In this document: positions 36,904 to 46,826 of the stretch, piece after piece
Layout of the letters: every line of letters begins with the position of its first letter
Numbering within the stretch: position 1 is the stretch's first letter
Assembly: GCF_020595095.1 (NCBI RefSeq)
Contig: NZ_JAJDOP010000001.1
Span: 186,001-250,000 of the forward strand
Source: Microvirga rosea
GTDB taxonomy: Bacteria > Pseudomonadota > Alphaproteobacteria > Rhizobiales > Beijerinckiaceae
Direction: 5' to 3'
Length of the DNA: 64,000 nt
The notes under the pieces: model-generated
Seen by the model: only the letters and a program-made list of their open reading frames with translations
What the model was told of the DNA's origin: nothing
The model's database searches: none
Translations under genes and position numbers: made by a program

Positions 36904-38010
36904 TCAGGACAGCGCGCTCAGCTCCTTGACGATCGCGTCGCCCACATCCTGGGTGCCCACCGCATTGGCTCCCGGCGCGGCGATGTCCTTGGTGCGCGTG
37001 CCGGAGGCGAGCACGTTGGCGATCGCCTTTTCGAGCAGATCCGCGGCTTCGACGAGCCCGAAGGAATAGCGCAGAGCCATGCCGAACGAGCCGATCATGG
37101 CGATGGGATTCGCAAGTCCCTTGCCGGCGATGTCCGGCGCGGAGCCGTGAACCGGCTCATAGAGCGCCTTGCGGGTGCCGGATTTCGGATCCTCCGCGCC
37201 GAGGGAGGCCGAAGGAAGCATGCCCAGGGAGCCGGTCAGCATCGCGGCGATATCGGACAGGATGTCGCCGAAAAGGTTGTCGGTGACGATCACGTCGAAC
37301 TGCTTGGGGTTGCGCACGAGCTGCATGGCGCAGTTGTCGGCCAGCACGTGCTCGAGCTGCAGGTCGGAGCCCTCGGCCTTGTGGAGCCGGGACACGATCT
37401 GGCGCCAGAGCACGCCCGACTTCATGACGTTGCTCTTCTCGGCGGACGAGACCTTGTTGCGGCGCTTGCGGGCGAGATCGAAGGCGACCCGCGTGATGCG
37501 CTCGATTTCGGCAGTGGTGTAGAGCTGCGTATCGACGGCGCGCTGCGAGCCGTCTTCCAGGGTGACGATTTCCTTGGGCTCTCCGAAATAAACGCCGCCG
37601 GTCAGCTCGCGGACGATCATGATGTCGAGGCCCTCGACCACCTCGCGCTTGAGCGAGGACGCATCGGCGAGCGCCGGATAGCAGATTGCCGGGCGGAGAT
37701 TGGCGAAGAGCCCCAGATCCTTGCGCAGACGCAGGAGACCGGCCTCGGGCCTCACCGCATAGGGAACGCCGTCCCATTTCGGCCCGCCGACCGCGCCGAA
37801 GAGCACCGCATCCGCGTCTTGCGCGCGGACCATCGCGGCCTCCGAGATCGCAGCGCCGTGGGCATCATAGGCGGAGCCGCCGACGAGATCCGTTTCGGTC
37901 TCGAAACCGACGCCGTTCTTGGCGAACCAGCCCACGATCTTCTCGACCTCGCGCATGACTTCCGGACCGATGCCGTCGCCGGGGAGAAGGAGGAGCTTGT
38001 GCGTTGCCAT
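36904..38010 (-). CDS. leuB: 3-isopropylmalate dehydrogenase
   Basis: LeuB of 368 residues, the third enzyme of leucine synthesis, oxidising and decarboxylating 3-isopropylmalate with NAD+. The N-terminus is [19 protein letters not shown]; the active-site region is [20 protein letters not shown] and the cofactor site [19 protein letters not shown] at 38010 with AGGA about eight bases upstream. It is on the same strand as leuD and leuC but separated from them by several genes, so it is not a classical leuCDB operon. Confidence 0.96.
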   Translation of the reverse strand: MATHKLLLLPGDGIGPEVMREVEKIVGWFAKNGVGFETETDLVGGSAYDAHGAAISEAAMVRAQDADAVLFGAVGGPKWDGVPYAVRPEAGLLRLRKDLGLFANLRPAICYPALADASSLKREVVEGLDIMIVRELTGGVYFGEPKEIVTLEDGSQRAVDTQLYTTAEIERITRVAFDLARKRRNKVSSAEKSNVMKSGVLWRQIVSRLHKAEGSDLQLEHVLADNCAMQLVRNPKQFDVIVTDNLFGDILSDIAAMLTGSLGMLPSASLGAEDPKSGTRKALYEPVHGSAPDIAGKGLANPIAMIGSFGMALRYSFGLVEAADLLEKAIANVLASGTRTKDIAAPGANAVGTQDVGDAIVKELSALS

Positions 38011-38036
38011 GAGAAAATCCTGATCCGATGGCGTGT

Positions 38037-38119
38037 CGTCATGACCGGATCCGGTCATCCACCCTGTTCACGCCGTTTCAAAGGGGCGTGGATTCGCAAG
38101 CGAGGCTCGAGAATGACGG
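38037..38119. repeat. intergenic palindromic element upstream of leuB
   Basis: It contains a perfect 18-base palindrome ATGACCGGATCCGGTCAT (38041-38058). A second half from about 38087 (GCGTGGATTC to ATGACGG) is inverted relative to the first (CGTCAT to ATCCAC). The shape resembles the REP-like elements common between genes in Rhizobiales. It could instead be a regulatory site for leuB, since it lies right upstream of its start. Confidence 0.5.
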
Positions 38120-38182
38120 TCAGGGGTTTAGGCTTGCCGGCCTCGGTTTGGCAAGCATCCGCGTATCCTTCGTTAGACGAAG

Positions 38183-38668
38183 CTAGCGCAGGGACGGACA
38201 CTGGGCCCGGAAGCGCGCCAGCGCGTCGCGGTTGCGTCGATTGAGGGGAACGGACAGGAATTTGTCGGCAACCTCGACATCGAGGCGCGTCCCTCGCGTC
38301 AAAAGTCGGACGAGGCCGGCCGAACGGGAAAGCTTCCCCATGGCCCGCATGTCGCCCGAGCGCTTGTCATGGACGATCCTGGCGGCGACAACCGCCCGCC
38401 CGCCCGGGCTTTCCAGGGTGATGGCCGTAGGATCCCCGGCCTTGAACCCTTTGATGGCCACCTCGGGGGATACGGAAATGTCGCCCGACGCGCGGTCGCA
38501 GGTGAAGCGCAGGCTGCCGGCATCGTCACCGGTCGCCGTCAAGATGAGGGTCGCGGCTCCCTGGTCGGCTCGCCGTGGCGCAGACCGTCGCTCGAGAGGC
38601 AAGTCCGCAGCCTGGGCCGCGCCCGCGACGGTCAGAGCGACCAGTACACCTGCACTGACACGGCGCAT
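38183..38668 (-). CDS. secreted hypothetical protein
   Basis: Protein of 161 residues starting MRRVSAGVLVALTVAGAAQA, a clear signal peptide. GAGGGAAG supports this ATG over one four codons upstream. The mature part is basic, with two Cys (FTCDRASGD and RAQCPSLR) that may form a disulfide, and no recognised domain. It lies between leuB and a LysE-type gene with its own spacing. Confidence 0.75.
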   Translation of the reverse strand: MRRVSAGVLVALTVAGAAQAADLPLERRSAPRRADQGAATLILTATGDDAGSLRFTCDRASGDISVSPEVAIKGFKAGDPTAITLESPGGRAVVAARIVHDKRSGDMRAMGKLSRSAGLVRLLTRGTRLDVEVADKFLSVPLNRRNRDALARFRAQCPSLR

Positions 38669-38773
38669 CGCTTCCCTCACTCTTCGACCCTTGAACCCAC
38701 GCGGCCCCTATGGAACGCTACGGCGTAGCGTAACACTCACGTAAGGGAATGGAAGCTGCGCTTTGACGAATCG

Positions 38774-39397
38774 TTACGCTGGTTTGCGCGTAAAGGCCAG
38801 AGCGATGCCAAAGCCGATCATCATCGACCCGGACAGGCGGTTGAACCATGCCAGGGCCTTGCCCGTGCGAGCGAGGGAACCCAGGCGGCGCCCCAGCACG
38901 GCGTAGAGAAAGACCGCGACGATCTCGAGAACGAGGAACGTGAGGCCCATCACCGTAAAGCTCGCCGCATAAGCATGCAGGTCGAGAAACTGCGGAAAGA
39001 ACGCCGTGAAGATCAGGATCGCCTTGGGATTGCCGAGGGCGGTCCAGAATTCCTGGGCCATGAGCGACGCAAGTGCGCGGCGTGGGAATGCGTCGGTCGT
39101 CTCCGCCGTTCCGCCCGCCGAGCGGAGCACCTTGATCCCGAGCCAGACGAGATAAGCCGCTCCCGTCCATTTGACGACAGAAAAGGCCGTCTCCGAGGCG
39201 GCCAGGAGGGCTCCGAGTCCGAAGGCCGTGAGGCCGATCATCAGCGCGAAGGCCGCCAACCGGCCGAAAGCCGCAACCGTCGCGACCCGCACGCCGCGAC
39301 GCATCCCGTAGGTCAGGGACAGGAGGTTGTTCGGCCCGAAGGCGAGGTTCAGGGCGAAGCAGGCCGGAACGAAGAGCAGGAACGTGTTCCAGGCCAT
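38774..39397 (-). CDS. LysE family transporter
   Basis: LysE/RhtB-family exporter of 207 residues with about six membrane segments. Signature segments are LAFGPNNLLSLTYGMRRG (a variant of the usual PGP motif) and WTALGNPKAILIFTAFFPQF. It exports small amino-acid-like molecules, substrate unknown. It ends the transcript started by the lytic transglycosylase gene, whose stop is 8 bases upstream of its ATG. Confidence 0.88.
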   Translation of the reverse strand: MAWNTFLLFVPACFALNLAFGPNNLLSLTYGMRRGVRVATVAAFGRLAAFALMIGLTAFGLGALLAASETAFSVVKWTGAAYLVWLGIKVLRSAGGTAETTDAFPRRALASLMAQEFWTALGNPKAILIFTAFFPQFLDLHAYAASFTVMGLTFLVLEIVAVFLYAVLGRRLGSLARTGKALAWFNRLSGSMMIGFGIALAFTRKPA

Positions 39398-39405
39398 GGC
39401 AAAAC

Positions 39406-40596
39406 CTATCCGCGCAAGGCCTGAAGAACCTTGCCGCCGGGGCGGCCACGCTGCTCGAGGCCGATCTGGCGCTCCACATCCTTGATGGCGTCGCGGGTCT
39501 TCTGGCCGATCTTGCCGTCCGGCTCCCCGACATCGTAGCCGCGGGCGGTCAGGAGCCGTTGCAGCTCACGCCGTTGGGCCCGGGACAGGGGCGGATCGTC
39601 CGTGGGCCATGCGGTGCGGATGCCCGGCTGACCCTTGAGCCGGTCGCCCAGGAGAGCGATGGCGAGCCCGTAGGATTCCGCGGCGTTGTAGGAATACACC
39701 GCGTCGAAATTCTTGGTCACGATGAAGGCCGGACCGTTCGCCCCGGCCGGGATGATCACGCCCGCCGCATAGCTGCCGGAAAGCGGGCGGCCGTCCACAT
39801 GGGTCACGCCCATGTTGGCCCAGGCGGAGAGCGGGCGCTTGTTCTTGCGGCCGGCGAGCCCGGCATTGAACCCGGCCGGAAGGCGGACCTCGTAACCCCA
39901 GGGCAGACCGCTCGACCAGCCGGCCTTCTTGAGGAAATTCGCCGTGGACGCGACCGCATCGGGCACCGACATCATGATGTCGCGGTGACCGTCGCCGTCG
40001 CCGTCGACCGCCAGCCTCTGGAAGGTGGAGGGCATGAACTGGGTATGGCCGAAGGCCCCGGCCCAGGAACCGCGCAGGTTCGCCGGATCGATATCGCCGT
40101 CCTGGACGATCTTCAGGGTCGCCATCAGCTCGCCGGTGAAATATTCGCGGCGGCGCGGCGCATAGCAGGCCAGGGTCGCGAGAGACTGCACCAGGGGGCG
40201 CCCGCCGATATCCTTGCCGAAATTGGATTCCACGCCCCAGACGCCGGCGATCACGTGACGGTCGACCCCGTAGCGCGCCTCGGCGGCGGCCAGCGCCTGG
40301 CCCCACTGGCGCATGGCGGCCTTGCCGTCCTGCACCCGCTCATCGTCCACGAGCGCCGCGAGATAATCCCAGATCGGCGTCTTGAACTCGGGCTGGTTGT
40401 CCATCAGCGCCAGGATGCTCAGATCAGGCTCGACGCCGCTGACCGCCCTGTCGAAGGCTTGCGAGGAAATGCCCTTGGCGGAAGCTTGGCCGCGCAGGGA
40501 CGACAGACACGAACGGAAATCTCCCTGGGCCATGGCCGGCGTCGCGACGGCGAGTCCAAGGAGCGCGAGAATCGTAGGGGCTGAAATACGAGTCAT
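39406..40596 (-). CDS. lytic murein transglycosylase with peptidoglycan-binding domain
   Basis: MltB-type lytic transglycosylase of 396 residues. A signal peptide (ATPAMAQGDFRS boundary) leads into an SLT_2 domain with the catalytic Glu in GVWGVESNFGKDIGG and the family stretch GAFGHTQFMPSTFQRLAVDG. A PG_binding_1 domain (QRRELQRLLTARGYDVGEPD) ends the protein. It cleaves peptidoglycan glycan strands in the periplasm. The ATG at 40596 after a G-run is chosen; the frame upstream has no signal peptide. Confidence 0.93.
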   Translation of the reverse strand: MTRISAPTILALLGLAVATPAMAQGDFRSCLSSLRGQASAKGISSQAFDRAVSGVEPDLSILALMDNQPEFKTPIWDYLAALVDDERVQDGKAAMRQWGQALAAAEARYGVDRHVIAGVWGVESNFGKDIGGRPLVQSLATLACYAPRRREYFTGELMATLKIVQDGDIDPANLRGSWAGAFGHTQFMPSTFQRLAVDGDGDGHRDIMMSVPDAVASTANFLKKAGWSSGLPWGYEVRLPAGFNAGLAGRKNKRPLSAWANMGVTHVDGRPLSGSYAAGVIIPAGANGPAFIVTKNFDAVYSYNAAESYGLAIALLGDRLKGQPGIRTAWPTDDPPLSRAQRRELQRLLTARGYDVGEPDGKIGQKTRDAIKDVERQIGLEQRGRPGGKVLQALRG

Positions 40597-40693
40597 GCCC
40601 CCCAATGTGCGGGCAATTTGGTTAATATTTGACAACCGGCGGGATTGCGCCCGCCGGATGCTTCGCCATGTCCGTAAGGACGACGGTGATGGC

Positions 40694-41296
40694 TCAGGCC
40701 CAGGCGCGCTCGGCCAGCTTCTTCTCGAACGTATCGATGGTGCCGGCCTTTTCCATCGTCAGGCCGATGCCGTCGAGGCCGTTGAGCAGGCAATGCTTCC
40801 GGAAGGGATCGATGTCGAACGTGACCGCTCCCCCGTCGGGACCCCGGATTTCCTGCTTCTCGAGATCGACCGTCAAGGTCGCATTGGCGCCGCGTTCCGC
40901 ATCGTCGAACAGCTTCTCCAGGTCCTCCGGGCTCACGACGATCGGCAGAATCCCGTTCTGGAAGCAGTTGTTGTAGAAGATATCCGCGAAGCTCGTGGAG
41001 ATCACGCAGCGGATGCCGAAATCGAGTAGCGCCCAGGGGGCGTGCTCCCGGGACGAGCCGCAGCCGAAATTGTCGCCCGCCACGAGGATCTGCGCCTTGC
41101 GGTAAGCCGGCTGGTTGAGGACGAAATCCGGGTTCTCCGTACCGTCTTCGCGATAGCGCATTTCGGAGAAGAGACCCGTTCCAAGCCCCGTGCGCTTGAT
41201 CGTCTTCAGGTACTGCTTGGGAATGATCATGTCCGTATCGACATTGATGATCCGCAGCGGTGCCGCGACGCTTTCCAGCACAGTAAACTTATCCAT
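40694..41296 (-). CDS. leuD: 3-isopropylmalate dehydratase small subunit
   Basis: LeuD of 200 residues, the small subunit that with LeuC isomerises 2- to 3-isopropylmalate. It has the family signatures [14 protein letters not shown] and [20 protein letters not shown]. The ATG at 41296 follows AAGGACGGAA; the earlier ATG at 41344 lies outside the family. LeuC is encoded about 3 kb upstream on the same strand, with a pyruvyl-transferase gene and others between them. Confidence 0.96.
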   Translation of the reverse strand: MDKFTVLESVAAPLRIINVDTDMIIPKQYLKTIKRTGLGTGLFSEMRYREDGTENPDFVLNQPAYRKAQILVAGDNFGCGSSREHAPWALLDFGIRCVISTSFADIFYNNCFQNGILPIVVSPEDLEKLFDDAERGANATLTVDLEKQEIRGPDGGAVTFDIDPFRKHCLLNGLDGIGLTMEKAGTIDTFEKKLAERAWA

Positions 41297-41668
41297 GGTC
41301 CATTCCGTCCTTGAGCGGCAGCGGGCCTGCCGGAGAAGCGTCATATCAAAGGCGCCGCCACAGGACTAGGCCCATCACGGTCGCGGCCCCCTTGCGATCG
41401 GCGCAGGGACCGCAGCCGACGGACCCGTTCGCCGGAGTGTCGCGTCGCGCCCGTGGATCGACACGCGCGAGATGGAGGACAACGCCGACAACAACCGCCG
41501 CGCGCCAAAGTTTTCGATTCGAAGACGACAATACTTTGAATTTCGAAGCAATTCGTGACGTCTTTATATCTAAATAATAATTCTCCAATTTATTAATTAA
41601 TACTTGTCGGGAAGATATCGAATTCTTAGTACGTCTGCTCTCAACGCGCAGCAGAAGGGTGTCATGCC
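41297..41668. other. intergenic region with AT-rich island
   Basis: No convincing gene. Short open frames on both strands lack family features or ribosome binding sites. Bases 41560-41625 are strongly AT-rich for this genome and include the palindrome ATTAATTAAT (41594-41603). This is a likely promoter or regulator-binding region for the pyruvyl-transferase gene that follows. Confidence 0.5.
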
Positions 41669-42895
41669 ATGGCGGAGACGATGGTTTCAGGTCGGCCGAG
41701 CGAACAGGAAAAGCTGGCCCGCAAGCCCGCCCCAAAGCCCTTGCGCGTCGCGATTCTCTGGAAGACGCCGTCCCTGGGTCTTTATTCCAACGCACCCTTC
41801 GATGAACTCTACAGCGGCATCGGGCACAACAACGGAAATCTTGCCTTCGTGTACGCGGTGGCCAGCCAGATCACCAATCCGGTCAAGTTCTATCCCTGGG
41901 GCGTATCCGCGAAAACGCTGCAGGACAACGCGGATCTGGTCGTCATTCCGTGTGCGAACCAGCTCGGCCGCCACACCGATTACGGCCGCATGGCGTCCAA
42001 TCTCGAAGAGGCCGGCCTTCCCATCGTGGCCATCGGCCTCGGCGCGCAGGCCGACAGCTACGATCACGACATCGAGCTCAACGCGGGCACGCTGCGCTGG
42101 GCGCAGGTCATTGCCGCGTCGAACCCGTCTTCCGCGTCGGCCAACATTTATACGCGCGGCGCCTATACGACCTCACAGCTGGACAAGCTGGGTCTCAAAG
42201 GATCGCTTCCCGGCGGCTGCCCGTCCTATTTCATCAACCGGGAGCCCGGACTGGGGCGCAAGATCGGCGCGCGCTGGAAACAGACCGAATGGCCCCGGTC
42301 CATCTCGGTGACGGCAGGCCACCAATCCTGGCTCAAGACCCGGGACATCGAGCACCAGCTCATCGGGCTGATGTTGGATCCGGCCGCTCCCGGCCAGTAT
42401 GTCGTCCAGTCCATGGGCGAGATGATCAAGGCATCGCGCGGGCTCTTCGACGGGATCGAGCCCCATACCCTCAAGGCCATCCAGGATCATACCGTTCCGC
42501 ACTATTCCCTCGATGAGTTCAAGGCCTGGTGTCGCAACTACATGCGCTCCTACTATGATGTCCCGGCCTGGATGGACAGCTTGCGCCGCCACGATCTGAC
42601 GATCGGCTGCCGGTATCACGGAGTGGCTCTCGCCCTTCAGGCGGAAGGGATGGGTCTGACGGTCACCATCGACTCCCGCACCCGCGAGCTTTGCGAAAAT
42701 ACCGGTGTGCCGCACGTGCAGGCCGGCGACCTTGTGGCGCCGCTCACGCGGGCTCGTCTCAAGAAGCTCGTGACATTCGACCCCGAGGCTTACGACAGGC
42801 ATCGTGCGCAAGCGGCCGGACGCTACCGGGACTTTCTCGTCGCCAACCGCCTTCAACCGGCAGCTTTTCTGGAGCAGATCGCGAAAGGCGCATAA
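41669..42895 (+). CDS. polysaccharide pyruvyl transferase family protein
   Basis: Protein of 408 residues of the polysaccharide pyruvyl transferase (CsaB/WcaK-like) superfamily. Family features are GHNNGNLAFVYA near the N-terminus, PIVAIGLGAQADSYDH in the middle and IGCRYHGVALALQAEGMG (the conserved R-x-H-x-A region) near the C-terminus. It probably attaches pyruvate ketals, or a similar group, to an exported glycan. There is no signal or membrane segment. ATG at 41669; upstream DNA is AT-rich. It is a single gene flanked by minus-strand genes. Confidence 0.85.
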   Translation: MAETMVSGRPSEQEKLARKPAPKPLRVAILWKTPSLGLYSNAPFDELYSGIGHNNGNLAFVYAVASQITNPVKFYPWGVSAKTLQDNADLVVIPCANQLGRHTDYGRMASNLEEAGLPIVAIGLGAQADSYDHDIELNAGTLRWAQVIAASNPSSASANIYTRGAYTTSQLDKLGLKGSLPGGCPSYFINREPGLGRKIGARWKQTEWPRSISVTAGHQSWLKTRDIEHQLIGLMLDPAAPGQYVVQSMGEMIKASRGLFDGIEPHTLKAIQDHTVPHYSLDEFKAWCRNYMRSYYDVPAWMDSLRRHDLTIGCRYHGVALALQAEGMGLTVTIDSRTRELCENTGVPHVQAGDLVAPLTRARLKKLVTFDPEAYDRHRAQAAGRYRDFLVANRLQPAAFLEQIAKGA

Positions 42896-42931
42896 GGGTC
42901 GGCGCAGGTCACGGCACGATGCCGGCGAGCG

Positions 42932-43339
42932 CTACTCCGCTGCCGCCTCGATGGCCTCCATGTCCTCGTCGGACAGGCCGAAATGATGGCCGATCTCGTG
43001 GACCAGCACGTGGGTGACGATGTCGCCCAGGGTTTCCTCGTGCTCGGCCCAGTAATCGAGGATCGGACGGCGATACAGCCACACCATGTTGGGAAACTGC
43101 CCCGTCTCCAGAACGGCGCTTCCTTGCGCGAGACCGACGCCGCGGAAAAGGCCCAGAAGATCGAACGGGCTTTCGCAGCCCATGTCGCGCAAGGTGTCGT
43201 CGTCGGGAAAATCGTCGATGCGGATCACCACGCCGTCGCATAAACGGCGGAACGCCTCCGGCAGGCGGGCGAACGCCTCGTGCGCCAGAGCTTCGAAATC
43301 CGCGACGGACGGGGCCTGCAGGGAAGCGAGCGGGTTCAT
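42932..43339 (-). CDS. small zincin-like metallopeptidase family protein
   Basis: Protein of 135 residues with an HExxH zinc motif (HVLVHEIGHHFGLSDEDM), characteristic of the small bacterial zincin-like family (DUF1025/metallopeptidase). The N-terminal half is FEALAHEAFARLPEAFRR and VVIRIDDFPDD. The catalytic role is inferred from the motif; natural substrates are unknown. It follows the 82-residue membrane protein gene by 11 bases, so the two are probably cotranscribed. Confidence 0.9.
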   Translation of the reverse strand: MNPLASLQAPSVADFEALAHEAFARLPEAFRRLCDGVVIRIDDFPDDDTLRDMGCESPFDLLGLFRGVGLAQGSAVLETGQFPNMVWLYRRPILDYWAEHEETLGDIVTHVLVHEIGHHFGLSDEDMEAIEAAAE

Positions 43340-43350
43340 CGTGAGGACCG

Positions 43351-43599
43351 TCAGACCAGCTTGAGCTGCACGGCCAGCCAATAGGTGAGGACGATCACGC
43401 CGATCACGGAAAGCGTGCGCCCGATACGACGTCCCCACAGCTCGATGGGGTCGGTTCCGCCTCCCTCGGCCTCCCCGATGGCGTCGCGGCCGGTAAAATG
43501 ATCCGTCATGCGCCGGAGAGAGGACGAACCGAAGGTCTCCGAATCGCGCTGCACCCGGTCGAGAATATCCCGGGATTCCTCGTCCTTCTTGCCCATCAT
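43351..43599 (-). CDS. small single-pass membrane protein, hypothetical
   Basis: Protein of 82 residues with a charged N-terminus (MMGKKDEESRDILDRVQRDS) and one C-terminal hydrophobic helix (SVIGVIVLTYWLAVQLKLV). Family not recognised; the topology suggests a tail-anchored inner membrane protein. AGGAG is three bases from the first ATG and six from the second, so translation may begin at 43596. It is immediately upstream of the zincin-like gene. Confidence 0.75.
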   Translation of the reverse strand: MMGKKDEESRDILDRVQRDSETFGSSSLRRMTDHFTGRDAIGEAEGGGTDPIELWGRRIGRTLSVIGVIVLTYWLAVQLKLV

Positions 43600-43720
43600 C
43601 TGCTCCTGTGGAAGCCCGCCGAACGGCGGAAGCCGCGAAACCCAAAGATTCCTAAAGGGAACGTGTTGTCCAGCTTCACGTTGATCCGACCAGGTATCGT
43701 TTAGCAGAGATGAGGTTCTA

Positions 43721-44035
43721 ATGCGTCACTTTCTCGGAATCCTGGCGACAGCCGGGCTGGTGGTTTTCGGCTCCGGCGTTGCGTCGGCACAAGGCCTGGA
43801 CGTGCGGGTCGGCGTCGGCGACCGGGGCCCCGGCATGAGGGTCGTGCGGGATGAGTATCGCCCCGCCCACCGCCATCATGTCATCGAGCGCCGCGTGATC
43901 GAGCGTCCGGCTCGTTCGCGCACGGTGTGCCGCACGGTCGTGCGCGAACACGTCCGCCCGAGCGGCGTCGTGGTGCGCCGTCCGACGGAAGTGTGCCGCC
44001 AGGTGGTCGGTAGCCGCCGGGTCTATGTGGACTGA
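43721..44035 (+). CDS. small secreted basic protein, hypothetical
   Basis: Protein of 104 residues with a signal peptide (MRHFLGILATAGLVVFGSGV, cleavage near ASAQ). The mature part is Arg/Val/His-rich with paired Cys in RTVCRTVVREH and PTEVCRQVVGS. No known domain was recognised. A strong terminator follows directly. Confidence 0.75.
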   Translation: MRHFLGILATAGLVVFGSGVASAQGLDVRVGVGDRGPGMRVVRDEYRPAHRHHVIERRVIERPARSRTVCRTVVREHVRPSGVVVRRPTEVCRQVVGSRRVYVD

Positions 44036-44054
44036 GAACCCGGTATTCCAAACG

Positions 44055-44092
44055 AAAAGCGGCGGCCTCAAAGGCCGCCGCTTTTTCATGAA
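44055..44092. terminator. bidirectional rho-independent terminator
   Basis: AAAAGCGGCGGCCT and AGGCCGCCGCTTTTT pair around a three-base CAA loop, with an A-run on one side and a T-run on the other. It lies between the convergent stops of the small secreted gene and leuC and can serve both. Confidence 0.9.
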
Positions 44093-44106
44093 ACTCACCG
44101 ACCGTG

Positions 44107-45513
<1,407 letters not shown>

Positions 45514-45680
45514 GGTTCTCGATCCACGAAACAACGAAATGCGGTTTGGGTGTTTAGCCGGTCTCACCGATGACGGGAAGGCGTCCTAGGAGCGCACGGC
45601 CTTGAAATCAATGCATAGCCGGGAAGCTGCGGCGCGCAACAAAATTTTTCGTGCCTCAGGTTGTCCGGCAGGCTCAATGC

Positions 45681-45708
45681 AAAAAAGCGCGGCCTCGCAG
45701 CCGCGCCT
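45681..45708 (-). terminator. terminator downstream of rplS
   Basis: On the minus strand GCGCGGC and GCCGCGC (45687-45693 and 45700-45706 in plus coordinates) form a stem followed by a run of six T. It lies just after the rplS stop. Confidence 0.85.
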
Positions 45709-45736
45709 TTCATCTGCCGCTTGCGCGAAAAAAGCC

Positions 45737-46129
45737 TTACTCGGCGGCGGCCGGTGCGGCGGCGCCCTTGTCCTGCCGGTCGGTGCGCTCGGCGATACGA
45801 GCCGACTTACCGCGACGGTCGCGCAGGTAGTACAGCTTGGCGCGGCGAACGGCGCCACGGCGCACGACCTTGATGGAATCGATCATCGGCGAGTAGATCG
45901 GGAAGACGCGCTCGACGCCCTCGCCGTAGGAAATCTTGCGGACGGTGAAGCTCTCGTGAAGGCCGCCACCGGAACGAGCGATGCAGACGCCCTCGTAGGC
46001 CTGAACGCGGGTACGCTCGCCTTCCTTCACCTTGACGTTGACGATCACGGTATCGCCGGGCTGGAAATCGGGAATGGTCTTGCCGAGCTTGGCGATCTGC
46101 TCTTGCTCGAGCTGCTGGATGAGGTTCAT
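45737..46129 (-). CDS. rplS: 50S ribosomal protein L19
   Basis: L19 of 130 residues. Conserved stretches are [39 protein letters not shown] and the basic [17 protein letters not shown] short alanine-rich tail is added at the C-terminus. AGGAG lies upstream of the ATG. A T-run terminator follows. It is usually cotranscribed with trmD, but here the Lrp remnant and a transporter gene lie between them. Confidence 0.97.
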   Translation of the reverse strand: MNLIQQLEQEQIAKLGKTIPDFQPGDTVIVNVKVKEGERTRVQAYEGVCIARSGGGLHESFTVRKISYGEGVERVFPIYSPMIDSIKVVRRGAVRRAKLYYLRDRRGKSARIAERTDRQDKGAAAPAAAE

Positions 46130-46252
46130 GATCTTAACTCCTGCCGTTACGAGGTCTCGAGAAACCCGAGCTCGTGGGATTTCGGCGTCCTGTTTTAAGT
46201 TGAGGCGGGCCCTATACAGGAATTTCCTGCCTGTGTCGAGACGGTGTGACGT

Positions 46253-46727
46253 TCACAGCGGCGGCAGCCGGCGCTTGACCGGGGTCGATTTGACGATCGA
46301 CGTGCTGGTCTGTGCCCGCTGGGCGATCTTGTCGAGGATCGGATCGAGCTCGTCGATGCTGCGCAGGGCGTAGCGGGCGATATAGCAATCGTCCCCCGTG
46401 ACCTTGTCGCACTCGATGACCTCCGGGCTTTCGACCAGGAGCTTCTCGACCAGATGCAGCTGCCCCGGCAAGGGGCCTGACTCGGACGATGGCCGTGAGC
46501 GTATAGCCCAGGGCTCGGGTGTCCAGATCGACCCGGTAGCCGCTGATCAGGCCGCCCTCCTCCAGCCGACGCAGCCGCTCGCCGACGCTTGGCGCCGAAA
46601 GACCGACCCTTCGGGCGAGATCCGCCAGCGACAGGCGCGCATTCTCCGTCAGGGCCTCGACCAGAGCACGGTCGGTGTCGTCGAGTGACGGACTTTCATT
46701 TCGAAGTTTCTTGACGCCATTCGCCAT
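46253..46727 (-). pseudogene. frameshifted Lrp/AsnC family regulator
   Basis: The first part reads as an Lrp/AsnC helix-turn-helix (LSLADLARRVGLSAPSVGER) starting at 46727. After TAIVRVRPL the frame leaves the family. The rest of the ligand-binding domain continues in another frame (PGQLHLVEKLLVESPEVIE to RLPPL, ending 46253). One extra base near 46470-46480 (a G in the CTTGCCGG stretch) explains the break; with it removed the protein would be about 157 residues, the family size. The gene is divergent from a DMT transporter, a common Lrp target arrangement. It could be a true mutation or a sequencing error. Confidence 0.75.
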
Positions 46728-46826
46728 GTCTTCACGTCCACAAACTGCGCTTCTGCCTTTTGTTGCGAGGGTACGCCGCCCCACCGGCCTCGTAAAGTGT
46801 GAACCGCCATGAAGCAGGAGGGTCCC

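Noticed and set aside
41311..41577. 88-codon plus-strand frame before the pyruvyl-transferase gene
   Set aside because: Low complexity (Arg/Thr/Pro) sequence without ribosome binding site or family match.
41346..41795. 149-codon minus-strand frame upstream of leuD
   Set aside because: It overlaps the start of the pyruvyl-transferase gene, contains no family feature and runs through the AT-rich island; probably spurious.
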